Assembly: GCA_030018855.1 (NCBI GenBank)
Contig: JASEHG010000003.1
Span: 1 to 32,653, forward strand
Direction: 5' to 3'
From: Candidatus Brocadiaceae bacterium
Lineage (GTDB): Bacteria > Planctomycetota > Brocadiia > Brocadiales > Bathyanammoxibiaceae
Length of the DNA: 32,653 bases
The notes beneath the pieces were generated by a model. The model saw only the letters and a program-made list of their open reading frames with translations. It had not been told where the DNA came from and searched no databases. Every line of letters begins with the position of its first letter. Within the stretch, counting starts at the first letter, position 1. A program made the position numbers and the translations under genes. Of the stretch, positions 9,402 through 17,445 are shown in pieces.

Positions 9402-9457
9402 GGACAAACCTATGTGTTTGCCCAAAATAATGGGGCAGGTGCAAGACCTGCCCCTAC
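9398..9457. repeat. Family B dimer (two hairpins joined by AAAATAAT)
   Basis: GTAGGGACAAACCTATGTGTTTGCCC-AAAATAAT-GGGGCAGGTGCAAGACCTGCCCCTAC. Its first TAG is the cysC stop codon. Confidence 0.85.
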
Positions 9458-9466
9458 AATAAAACC

Positions 9467-10342
9467 ATGAAGAAGAGCCTGAGAGTCGGGGCAGTGCCCT
9501 ACCTAAATACAAAACCCTTAACTGCGGGGATAGAGGGCGGTAGAGGGGTAGAATTACGCCTTGCCGTGCCCTCCCAACTGCCCGGCCTCCTGGAACGAGG
9601 GGAATTAGACGTGGCCCTCATACCCTCCATAGAATACCTGCGCGGCCGCCCCTTTTTTGTCGTACCAGACACGTCTATTGCCTCCAGGGGGGCAGTGGAA
9701 AGCGTGTTACTCTTCCTGCGCGTCCCCAGGGTAAGGGACATCAAGCGGGTTGCCCTGGATGAATCCTCCCTGACCTCCGCCGCACTGGTCAGGGTAATCC
9801 TCCAGGAGAGGTACGGCCTCGGATTGTCCAGTGTAGAGTATGTCCCCTGGCCCCGTAATCAGGATTTAAATGATACCCAGGCCGATGCAGTACTGGTCAT
9901 TGGGGATAACGCCATGAAGATGGCCAGTAGGGGCACGTTGCAACGTGCCCCTACCACGGGCGTCTACTCTACCCTTGACCTGGGGGCAGAGTGGAAGGCC
10001 CTTACGGGACTCCCCTTCGTCTACGCCCTGTGGGTCACCTCTAAAAAAGGACTGGTAGACAGTACCAGGAGGCTACTCAATGAGGCAAAGAGGAAGGGCC
10101 TGGCGGCCCTCCCCGAGATTGCCCGGAGAGAGGCAAAGAGGCTGGGGCTGGAGCCAGGGTTCTGCCTGAGATACCTCTCTGAGAACATCTGCTATGAACT
10201 GGGGGAAGCGGAGGTCGCAGGGTTGCGGCAGTTCTATCGCTACGCCCTGTCCATGGGCCTGGCCTCGGAAGGAGTTAATCTTGACTTCGGAAATAAGACA
10301 CATATTAGAGAAGGCACTCTCCAGGGAACGGATAGTACCTGA
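9467..10342 (+). CDS. mqnA: Chorismate dehydratase, futalosine menaquinone pathway
   Basis: VGAVPYLNTKPLTAGI, LDVALIPSIEYLRG, IASRGAVESVLLF, TGLPFVYALWV. Confidence 0.93.
   Translation: MKKSLRVGAVPYLNTKPLTAGIEGGRGVELRLAVPSQLPGLLERGELDVALIPSIEYLRGRPFFVVPDTSIASRGAVESVLLFLRVPRVRDIKRVALDESSLTSAALVRVILQERYGLGLSSVEYVPWPRNQDLNDTQADAVLVIGDNAMKMASRGTLQRAPTTGVYSTLDLGAEWKALTGLPFVYALWVTSKKGLVDSTRRLLNEAKRKGLAALPEIARREAKRLGLEPGFCLRYLSENICYELGEAEVAGLRQFYRYALSMGLASEGVNLDFGNKTHIREGTLQGTDST
9927..9954. repeat. Family B perfect 28-bp palindrome in frame in mqnA
   Basis: GTAGGGGCACGTTGCAACGTGCCCCTAC; read A GT|AGG GGC ACG TTG... (SRGTLQRAPT). Confidence 0.93.
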
Positions 10343-11387
10343 GGAGGGCCTGGCCCTCCTCTCCTCCAAGGACCTCCTTGCCCTGGGGAGGACTGCGGAG
10401 GAGGTGTGCAGAAGGCTCCACCCTGAACCTTATCGTACCTATGCCATAGACAGGAACGTCAACTACACCAATATCTGCGTGGCCAGGTGCCGTTTCTGTG
10501 CCTTTTCTAGAGACCTGGATGAGGAGGATGCCTACACAATCAGCGAAGGAGACCTCTTCCAGAAGATAAAAGAGACCGTTGAACAGGGGGGCACCCAGAT
10601 ACTTATGCAAGGGGGTCTCCATCCACATCTGAGGCTAGACTTCTACGAGGGGCTCCTCCGCTCCATAAAAGAGAGGTTCTCCATACATATCCACTCCTTT
10701 TCCCCTCCGGAGATAATCCATTTCTCCAGGCTGGAGGGGCTAACGGTAAGGGAGGTAATCCTGCGGCTGAAGGAGGCGGGGCTGGACTCCATCCCTGGTG
10801 GCGGGGCGGAGATACTTGTGGACCGCTGTCGGGGGGCAGTAAGTCCCAGGAAATATACGGCGGGAGAATGGTTGACCGTCATGCGGGAGGCCCACGGGCT
10901 GGGCATGAAGACCTCTGCCACCATGATGTTCGGTCACGTGGAGACCCTGGAGGAGAGGATAGTCCACATGGACAGGCTCCGCCAGCTACAGGACGAGACG
11001 GGCGGCTTTACGGCCTTCATACCCTGGCCCTTTCAACCCATGCACACCCAGTTAGAGAAGCTCCCGCCCGTCGGGGCATTTGAGTACCTGAAGACCCTGG
11101 CCGTCTCCAGGCTCTATCTGGACAATATCCCGAACGTCCAATCCTCGTGGGTAACACAGGGGGCAAAGATAGGGCAACTGGCCCTAAGGTTCGGGGCCAA
11201 TGACATGGGCAGTACCATGCTGGAGGAGAACGTAGTGCGGGCCGCAGGGGTAAGCTTCCGCATGAGCAGGGAAGAGATAATACGCCTCATAGAAGACCTC
11301 GGCTACCAGGCCCGCCAGAGGGATTTCTACTACCAATTAGTAGATGGTAGGGGCAATCCGCCTGAGGCGGACAGTTGCCCAAAATAA
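10281..11387 (+). CDS. mqnC: Cyclic dehypoxanthine futalosine synthase (radical SAM)
   Basis: NVNYTNICVARCRFCAFSR, GGGAEILVDRCRGAVSPRKYTAGEWLTVMREAH, TSATMMFGHVETLEERI, QDETGGFTAFIPWPFQP. TTG at 10281 preceded by GGAG; overlaps the mqnA end. Confidence 0.9.
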   Translation: MTSEIRHILEKALSRERIVPEEGLALLSSKDLLALGRTAEEVCRRLHPEPYRTYAIDRNVNYTNICVARCRFCAFSRDLDEEDAYTISEGDLFQKIKETVEQGGTQILMQGGLHPHLRLDFYEGLLRSIKERFSIHIHSFSPPEIIHFSRLEGLTVREVILRLKEAGLDSIPGGGAEILVDRCRGAVSPRKYTAGEWLTVMREAHGLGMKTSATMMFGHVETLEERIVHMDRLRQLQDETGGFTAFIPWPFQPMHTQLEKLPPVGAFEYLKTLAVSRLYLDNIPNVQSSWVTQGAKIGQLALRFGANDMGSTMLEENVVRAAGVSFRMSREEIIRLIEDLGYQARQRDFYYQLVDGRGNPPEADSCPK

Positions 11388-11434
11388 TCAGGTATGTCAA
11401 GACCCCATAGGGCAGGTGCAAGACCTGCCCCTAC
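11347..11434. repeat. Family B dimer with a nested family C core in the first hairpin
   Basis: GTAGGGGCAA-TCCGCCTGAGGCGGA-CAGTTGCCC-AAAATAAT...TAGGGCAGGTGCAAGACCTGCCCCTAC. The first half encodes the MqnC tail GRGNPPEADSCPK. Confidence 0.85.
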
Positions 11435-11628
11435 TACCCTGCCACGCACGCATTGAGGGCCTTTAGCAAGGACTCCACGTCTACCCCGTCATTTTTAGCG
11501 GTCTTCTCTATAGAAAATCCCCCTCCACAACAGCTATCCACCTTGAAATCCTTAAAGACCTTCATGGTCCTGGGGAACTTGCGGATAACCTCGTTTATTA
11601 TCATGTCCTTGGTAATAAGTCTGCTCAA
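11434..11628 (-). CDS. Stand-alone ScdA_N/DUF542 domain protein (RIC-type iron-sulfur repair N-terminal domain)
   Basis: MIINEVIRKFPRTMKVFKDFKVDSCCGGGFSIEKTAKNDGVDVESLLKALNA. Confidence 0.85.
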   Translation of the reverse strand: MSRLITKDMIINEVIRKFPRTMKVFKDFKVDSCCGGGFSIEKTAKNDGVDVESLLKALNACVAG

Positions 11629-11832
11629 GATTTAACCTCCTCCCAGGTGGCACCCGCCTGATAAAATACCTGGAAGGATTTTAAACAATTTCCTACCCCA
11701 ACTCAAGCCCCCTTCTGAGTAGAGGCGGCCCCGGGACGCTTCTACAAATTTTAATCCTTGCAAGAAGACCTGAAGGATACTATAATTTTCCAGAGCAAGG
11801 GCATGGCGTGCCCCTGGAAACTGTAAAGAAAC

Positions 11833-13275
11833 ATGAAAAAACTAGTCCTGATAAATCCCCATCCTGAAGTACATTACGGCGAGGAAAACGTTACCACCCT
11901 GGTACAGATGCCCCTCAACCTGGGCTACCTGGCGGCACTCACCCCCAGGGATAAATGGACGGTAGACATCATAGACGAGACTATTGAGCTGGCAGTAGAT
12001 TACAGGAGCGGCGAGCTGCGTTTCGCCGGGGCTGACCTGGTGGGTGTCTCTGCCGTGAGCTATCAGTCCCCCAGGGCGTATGATATTGCCAGGGCCTGCA
12101 AGAAACACAATATACCCGTGGTCATAGGCGGCCCCCATGCCTCCACTATCCCTGATGAAGCGGTCCGTTATGCGGATGCCGCCGTGGTAGGGGAGGCTGA
12201 GGGCATCTGGGGAGACCTGCTAAGAGACCTGGAAGACGGACGACTGAAGAAACAATACTTCGGCGGCCTTACCCCACTGGAGAGATACAGGGATTTATAC
12301 CCCGACAGGGAACTGCTGAAGAAGAAATATAACTATAAGTATTCCTCCATTATCACCACTCGCGGCTGTCCCAACCGATGCGACTTCTGCGCCGTACCCC
12401 TCTTCCAGGGAAAGAAGTACCGCGAACGCCCCGTGGAGGACGTACTCAAGGAGATGGCCTCCACAAGCTACAAAGGGCTGATGTTTGCCGAGGACAACTT
12501 CTACGGTCACAGTAAAAAAGCCAACGAGCGGGCAAGGGCCCTCTTTAAGGGCATGACGGAGCAGAACATCATAAAGGACTGGTTCGGCTTTACCGCCCTC
12601 AACACGGCCTTTGACGAGGAGACCCTGAAGTATATGGCCTCCAGCGGGTGCCTGGGCATCCTCATCGGGATAGAGTCCCTGGACGAGGAGGTCCTTAAGG
12701 GTATAAATAAACACATCAACCTCAGGATTGGCGTAGAGAATTACAGAAAGGGCATTGAGAACCTCCACCGCCACGGGATCGTCTGCTGGGGCTCGGTAAT
12801 CTTTGGGGCCGACGGCGACACCAAAGACAACTTCAAGAGGATGACAGATTTTACCCTTGAGGCGGGCATGGACATCCTGACCTTCGGCGTCTACACCCCC
12901 ATGCCCATGACCAGCAGCTTCCAGAGGCTCATGCAAGAGGGGCGCATCTTCCGCAACCGTTTCCCAAAAGACTGGTACTACTACAACTCCAACCACCTGG
13001 TCTTCACCCCCAGGGACATGACCATTGATGACCTCATTGAGGGGCTGGAGTACGTTTACGAAAACCTCTACTCCAGGGAGGCCTTAAAGGCCCGTTTTGA
13101 CCGTACCCTGAAAGAGACCAACAACTCCAAGAACGCCATGTTCGCCTACCGTATAAACATTGACTGGAGGGTGGTCTTCAAATCAGTGATAGACGACCTG
13201 AAGGCCCTGTACGATTCGGGGACGTATCCCGGGGCGAAGGGGCATCAGGTGGCTGGGGTGGGGAACAGGGTTTAA
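11833..13275 (+). CDS. B12-binding domain radical SAM protein
   Basis: N-terminal MPLNLGYLAALTP...DLVGVSAVSYQSPRAYDIARACKKHNIPVVIGGPHAS, then TTRGCPNRCDFC. Confidence 0.93.
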   Translation: MKKLVLINPHPEVHYGEENVTTLVQMPLNLGYLAALTPRDKWTVDIIDETIELAVDYRSGELRFAGADLVGVSAVSYQSPRAYDIARACKKHNIPVVIGGPHASTIPDEAVRYADAAVVGEAEGIWGDLLRDLEDGRLKKQYFGGLTPLERYRDLYPDRELLKKKYNYKYSSIITTRGCPNRCDFCAVPLFQGKKYRERPVEDVLKEMASTSYKGLMFAEDNFYGHSKKANERARALFKGMTEQNIIKDWFGFTALNTAFDEETLKYMASSGCLGILIGIESLDEEVLKGINKHINLRIGVENYRKGIENLHRHGIVCWGSVIFGADGDTKDNFKRMTDFTLEAGMDILTFGVYTPMPMTSSFQRLMQEGRIFRNRFPKDWYYYNSNHLVFTPRDMTIDDLIEGLEYVYENLYSREALKARFDRTLKETNNSKNAMFAYRINIDWRVVFKSVIDDLKALYDSGTYPGAKGHQVAGVGNRV

Positions 13276-13305
13276 AGGGGTAGCCACAGGTCACGCCTGA
13301 GGCAG

Positions 13306-13330
13306 ATTCGTCCGCCTGAGGCAGAGCGAA
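13306..13330. repeat. Family C repeat upstream of the nucleotidyltransferase pair
   Basis: ATTCGTCCGCCTGAGGCAGAGCGAA; a second partial copy CGCCTGAGGCAG lies at 13294-13305. Confidence 0.7.
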
Positions 13331-13374
13331 CTTTAGCCTGCGTTATACTACTCCTCCCTAATCTAACCTCCCTT

Positions 13375-13941
13375 ATGATAGAAGAACTGGAAGTGCTGAA
13401 GGTGGTGGCCCGCAGACTAAAATCTGTTGATATTCCCTACATGGTCACAGGCTCCATAGCACTCAACTTCTATTCAGTCCCCCGAATGACCAGGGACATA
13501 GACCTGGTTATAGAACTCTCCCCTCCAGCGTTAGACAAGTTCTGCAGGCTCTTTTCAAAGGATTTCTATTTAAGCAGGGAGGCGGTAGAAGAGGCCGTAA
13601 GAAGGCCGGGGGTTTTTAATCTTATCCATAATAAATCCATTGTCAAAGTTGACTTTATAGTGCGGAAGGAGGACGAATATCACAAAGAGGAGTTTCAACG
13701 CAAAAGGCTTGTGACCGTAGAAGGGACACCCATCTCCCTGGTCTCCCCCGAAGACCTGATACTTTCAAAGCTCCTGTGGGCCAGAGACACAGACTCCGAA
13801 ATTCAATTGAAGGACGTGCAGAACCTACTCTCTAGCCTGGAAGGTCTGGATAAGCCCTATCTGCAGAGGCGGTCCCTCTCCCTGGGCCTAGAGGAACTAT
13901 ACAGGAAAAGCTTAAAAACTCGTCCTGGGCGTAACAAATAA
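13375..13941 (+). CDS. Nucleotidyltransferase (MNT/AbiEii-like fold)
   Basis: IPYMVTGSIALNFYSVPRMTRDIDLVIEL gives the G-S...D-x-D NTase motif; VSPEDLILSKLLWARD. Confidence 0.82.
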   Translation: MIEELEVLKVVARRLKSVDIPYMVTGSIALNFYSVPRMTRDIDLVIELSPPALDKFCRLFSKDFYLSREAVEEAVRRPGVFNLIHNKSIVKVDFIVRKEDEYHKEEFQRKRLVTVEGTPISLVSPEDLILSKLLWARDTDSEIQLKDVQNLLSSLEGLDKPYLQRRSLSLGLEELYRKSLKTRPGRNK

Positions 13942-13942
13942 G

Positions 13943-14191
13943 ATGAGAGACACTACTCCCGAAATAGCCGAATTATTCCACCGCAGGCTTACGGCCCTTT
14001 CAGGTGAAGAACGCCTGAAGATGGGTTGCAGTATGCACGAGACCGCCCGACGGCTGGTCTTGACCTCACTGAAGACCCAGAACCCCCTGGCAAGCCAGAC
14101 TGAACTGCGTCAGGCCCTGTTCCTCCGTTTCTACGGAAAAGACTTTGAACCTGAGACCATAGAGAAAATCCTCCGGGTCCTGGGTACATAA
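13943..14191 (+). CDS. Small protein partner of the nucleotidyltransferase
   Basis: 82-aa ORF starting 1 nt after the NTase stop. Helical; no recognised HEPN motif. Confidence 0.7.
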   Translation: MRDTTPEIAELFHRRLTALSGEERLKMGCSMHETARRLVLTSLKTQNPLASQTELRQALFLRFYGKDFEPETIEKILRVLGT

Positions 14192-14206
14192 TGTAGAGGC
14201 AGGTCT

Positions 14207-14226
14207 CGTCCGCCTCAGGCGGATTA
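14207..14226. repeat. Family C palindrome downstream of the nucleotidyltransferase pair
   Basis: CGTCCGCCTCAGGCGGATTA. Confidence 0.78.
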
Positions 14227-14391
14227 CCCATCTCTATAGCAAATACAAAAATAACCCTTGATGTGGGTCAGGATTTGGGATACAGTGAGGATCATGAAAA
14301 TACATCCGTTGTGGTGCCCTGCATCCCTAACGAGACCCGAGGAAGACTTGCCCTCCCCCGCCTGAGGCTGAGAAGAAAAGGAAGTAACGAA

Positions 14392-15603
14392 ATGATAAAC
14401 GTAGACGAGGCCTACCGCATTATATTAGAAAATATCAGCACCCTCCCCATTCAAGAGGTCAACATCAAGGGGGCAGTGGGGTTGTGTCTGGCAGAGGATG
14501 CGGTCTCGGACATAGACATGCCTCCCTTTGACAAATCGTCTATGGACGGCTTCGCCGTCATTGCCGAGGATACCCTCTCTGCCTCGGGCCAACCAGTAGA
14601 ACTGGACGTAATAGAGGGGGTAGCGGCAGGACAGATGCCTCAGAAGAAGGTAGAGAGGGGACAGGCCACCAAGATAATGACAGGGGCGGCACTCCCCCAG
14701 GGAGCCGATGCCGTAATAAAGGTAGAGGATACCGAGCCTGCGGGACTCCGCAAGGTAAAACTCCTGCGGGGCATGAAAAAGGGGGAGAACGTAAGTCCAA
14801 GGGGAGAAGACTTTCAGGCAGGCCAGGTGGTACTCAAGAGGGTGACCGCCCTCAGACCCCAGGAGATAGGCATCCTGGCCATGATAGGGCTGGGAAAGGT
14901 AAAGGTCTATTCCTCCCCCAAGGTAGGCATCAGCTCTACGGGGGATGAACTGGTAGAGGTAGGACGTAAGCCTACTGGAGGCCAGATAAGGGACAGCAAT
15001 AGCCACTGCCTGGCGGCCCAGGTCTCCCTGACCAGGGCGGAGGTGGAATGCTTCGGCACCGCAAGAGATGACCGCAAGTCCCTCATCCACATGATAAAAA
15101 AGGGGTTGAGGAAAGACCTGCTCATCCTCACCGGGGGTGTATCCATGGGGGAGTATGACCTGGTGGTGGGCGTCCTCAAAGAACTGGGGGTCAACCTCTT
15201 CTTTGAGAAGGTGGCAATGAAGCCAGGTAAACCCATAGTCTTTGGAAAGCATTATAAGACCGCCGTCTTTGCCCTGCCAGGTAACCCGGTTGCCACGTAT
15301 GTTTCCTTTGAGCTCTTCGTCCGGCCCGCCATCCGCAAGATGATGGGCTTCACCCAGCTCAGCCGTACGATAGTGAAGGCCCAACTAGAAACCCCCTTAC
15401 GCAGTAGGGGGGAGCGGAGGGAATTCAGGCCCACCTGGCTGCGTCTAGAGGACGGGAGATTTTCTGCCTCTCCAGTGGAATGGCATGGCTCTGCTGACCT
15501 GTTGGGGACTACCAGGGCCAACTCCCTGCTAATAGTCCCGGAGGGCGTGGAGTCCTACTCGGCTGGGCAAGAGGTGGAGGTAATGCTCACGGGTGAGCTC
15601 TAA
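14392..15603 (+). CDS. moeA: Molybdopterin molybdotransferase
   Basis: DMPPFDKSSMDGFAVIAEDT, TKIMTGAALPQGADAVIKVEDTE, ISSTGDELVEVG, ILTGGVSMGEYDLV, KPGKPIVFG, ALPGNPVATYVSFELF. ATG at 14392 preferred, with ggaag upstream. Confidence 0.96.
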   Translation: MINVDEAYRIILENISTLPIQEVNIKGAVGLCLAEDAVSDIDMPPFDKSSMDGFAVIAEDTLSASGQPVELDVIEGVAAGQMPQKKVERGQATKIMTGAALPQGADAVIKVEDTEPAGLRKVKLLRGMKKGENVSPRGEDFQAGQVVLKRVTALRPQEIGILAMIGLGKVKVYSSPKVGISSTGDELVEVGRKPTGGQIRDSNSHCLAAQVSLTRAEVECFGTARDDRKSLIHMIKKGLRKDLLILTGGVSMGEYDLVVGVLKELGVNLFFEKVAMKPGKPIVFGKHYKTAVFALPGNPVATYVSFELFVRPAIRKMMGFTQLSRTIVKAQLETPLRSRGERREFRPTWLRLEDGRFSASPVEWHGSADLLGTTRANSLLIVPEGVESYSAGQEVEVMLTGEL

Positions 15604-17296
15604 ACCAGTGGGTAGGGAGTGGGGGGTAGGGATTAGCAATCTTTTCTCCTACTCCCCACTCCCTACTCCCTACTCCCTAATTCCTAACCCCTGGTCCCTA
15701 ATCTCTACTATCCCGGTTGTCCTCCCCACTGTAGTCTTGCTCGGCATGTCCTTTCCTGGGCCAGACCTGCCCCTGCTGGCCTGGGTGGCCCTGGTACCCT
15801 GGCTCCTCCTGATAGGCTCTGAGGTAGGGGCACGTTGCAACGTGCCCCTGCTCTCCTGGCTCATCGGGATAATCTTCTTTACCGTAAAGCTCTCCTGGCT
15901 GGGCTACGCCACCAATGCAGGCTGGCTCTTACTCAGCTCCTACCTCTCCATCTCCTACCTCCTTTTTGGCATTGCCTGCTCTTACCTCCACAGGAACTCC
16001 GGCCTGCCCCTTGCCCTCCTGGCCCCTTTCCTATGGGTCTCTCTGGAGTACCTCAGGGGCTTCCTCATGACGGGCTTCCCCTGGTTCTACCTCGGCCATA
16101 CCCAGTACAGCTACCTGTCCATCATCCAGATAGCCGACATTACTGGCGCCTACGGCGTCTCTTTCATCATTGTGGCGGTCAATGCCTGCTTTGCCCAGGG
16201 ACTCCTGAGGTGGTGGAACGGTAAGGGGGGACACTTCCTGTTCGCCATCGCCTTTATCTTATTACTGTTCCCTCTATCTTACGGTATGTTCCGCCTGGCG
16301 GGGTTATCCTATCAGGAAGGCCCCAGGCTCTGTATGGTACAGGGGAACATCCTCCAGGACCTAAAGATGGATCCAGACGTTGAGCAGAGGAAGAGCAACC
16401 TCCAGAGGTATCTAGACCTCTCCAGGCTTGTCCTGAGCGAAGCCGAAGGGAAGGTAAGGTCAGAAAAGGTGGATATGATAGCCTGGCCTGAGACCTCTGC
16501 CCCGGGGCTATTGAACCTGGACCCTAAGTTCTGGAGAGAGACCGACCGCTTCTCCCAGACCTCTATCTTTGAGCTGGCAAAGGAACTCCAGACCTATCTC
16601 CTGGTAGGAGGGATAGCCATAGAACCTGGGAAGGGGAATAATTTTGAGGAGAGTACCCTCTATAATAGTGCCTTCCTCTACGGGCCTGACGGTAACCTCC
16701 TGGACAGGTACGACAAACTCCACCTGGTGCCCTTCGGAGAGTACACGCCTCTTAGAGAGGTCTTCCCCTTCCTGAGACATATGGTACCCTACGAGATAGA
16801 CCTCTCCCCCGGGAGCCGTTGGGAATTACTAGAGTTTAAGGGGCGTAGGGGCGACCCGGCGGGTCGCCCTTACAGGTTTGCCACCCTCATCTGTTACGAG
16901 GACACAGTCCCACCCCTGGCCAGGTACTTCACCAGGCAGGGGGCAGACTTCCTCCTGAACATCACCAACGACGGCTGGTTCCATGACAGTCCGGAGCTGG
17001 ACCAGCACCTGGCCATCATGGTCTTCAGAGCCGTAGAGAATCGGATAGGTATGGCCAGGGCCGCCAATACGGGCATCTCCGCCTTTGTGGCCCCCAGTGG
17101 CGACATCTACTCCCTTATAACCCGGAACGGTAAGCGCCGGGAGGTGGAGGGTATCCTGGAAGGCACCATCTTAATAGCCCGTGGAGGGCCCAGTTTTTAT
17201 ACAAGGTATGGCGACCTCTTCAGCCAGTTCTGCCTGTTAGTATCCATTGGCCTGCTCCTGATGCCTACGGTAAAGAGGCTAGGGGTTAGGGAATAG
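15593..17296 (+). CDS. lnt: Apolipoprotein N-acyltransferase
   Basis: N-terminal multi-TM region plus nitrilase domain with candidate catalytic residues in WPETSAPG (Glu), YDKLHLVPFGEY (Lys) and LICYEDTVPP (Cys). GTG start overlaps the moeA stop; exact start uncertain. Confidence 0.94.
   Translation: MSSKPVGREWGVGISNLFSYSPLPTPYSLIPNPWSLISTIPVVLPTVVLLGMSFPGPDLPLLAWVALVPWLLLIGSEVGARCNVPLLSWLIGIIFFTVKLSWLGYATNAGWLLLSSYLSISYLLFGIACSYLHRNSGLPLALLAPFLWVSLEYLRGFLMTGFPWFYLGHTQYSYLSIIQIADITGAYGVSFIIVAVNACFAQGLLRWWNGKGGHFLFAIAFILLLFPLSYGMFRLAGLSYQEGPRLCMVQGNILQDLKMDPDVEQRKSNLQRYLDLSRLVLSEAEGKVRSEKVDMIAWPETSAPGLLNLDPKFWRETDRFSQTSIFELAKELQTYLLVGGIAIEPGKGNNFEESTLYNSAFLYGPDGNLLDRYDKLHLVPFGEYTPLREVFPFLRHMVPYEIDLSPGSRWELLEFKGRRGDPAGRPYRFATLICYEDTVPPLARYFTRQGADFLLNITNDGWFHDSPELDQHLAIMVFRAVENRIGMARAANTGISAFVAPSGDIYSLITRNGKRREVEGILEGTILIARGGPSFYTRYGDLFSQFCLLVSIGLLLMPTVKRLGVRE
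15605..15700. repeat. Family A hairpin repeat at the moeA/lnt junction
   Basis: ccagtgggtagggagtggggggtagggattagcaat...ctactccccactccctactccctactccctaattcctaacccctgg. Confidence 0.85.
15824..15850. repeat. Family B palindrome in frame in lnt (copy 1)
   Basis: GTAGGGGCACGTTGCAACGTGCCCCTG read GTA GGG GCA CGT TGC... (VGARCNVPL). 27 of 28 bases identical to the mqnA copy, but in another frame. Confidence 0.92.
16427..16450. repeat. Candidate dispersed repeat CTTGTCCTGAGCGAAGCCGAAGGG in frame in lnt
   Basis: Encodes LVLSEAEG. I recall this 24-mer type as a widespread repeat in other environmental bacterial genomes; only one copy is seen in this window. Confidence 0.55.
16845..16873. repeat. Family B palindrome in frame in lnt (copy 2)
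   Basis: GTAGGGGCGACCC-GGC-GGGTCGCCCTTAC read CGT AGG GGC GAC CCG GCG GGT CGC CCT TAC (RRGDPAGRPY), just before the catalytic Cys strand. Confidence 0.9.
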
Positions 17297-17378
17297 GGAG
17301 TAGGGTGTAGGGAATAGCAATATAAAATCTTGCTACTTCCTGCTCTACTCCCTACCCCCTACTCTCTGGTCCCTAGTT
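17279..17378. repeat. Family A hairpin repeat containing the lnt stop codon
   Basis: ctaggggttagggaatagggagtagggtgtagggaatagcaatataaaatcttgctacttcctgctctactccctaccccctactctctggtccctagtt. Confidence 0.85.
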
Positions 17379-17390
17379 AAGAAAAGCCCC

Positions 17391-17419
17391 TTGACAGCCC
17401 TGAATCACGATTATAAGAT
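17391..17419 (+). promoter_or_regulatory. Candidate sigma-70 promoter upstream of tRNA-Ala
   Basis: TTGACA at 17391-17396, 17-nt spacer, TAAGAT at 17414-17419 (or TATAAG at 17412 with a 15-nt spacer). Confidence 0.4.
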
Positions 17420-17445
17420 TACCTTAAGAATATAAAAGGTGGGCG

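Noticed and set aside
9398-9457. Family B palindromes as Rho-independent terminators
   Set aside because: No T-tract follows the hairpins, and several copies lie inside coding genes. A terminator role may apply to single copies but does not explain the family.
9467-11387. mqnA-mqnC as a novel system
   Set aside because: These are standard futalosine-pathway genes; only the repeat insertions in them are notable.
14425-15384. 319-aa ORF on the - strand opposite moeA
   Set aside because: moeA on the + strand has clear family motifs. The antisense ORF is a codon-bias shadow with no recognisable motif. The same applies to 12295-12996, 6682-7206 and 8988-9512 on the - strand.
15824-16873. In-frame palindromes as sequencing or assembly errors
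   Set aside because: All internal copies preserve the reading frame, and flanking protein motifs continue normally on both sides.
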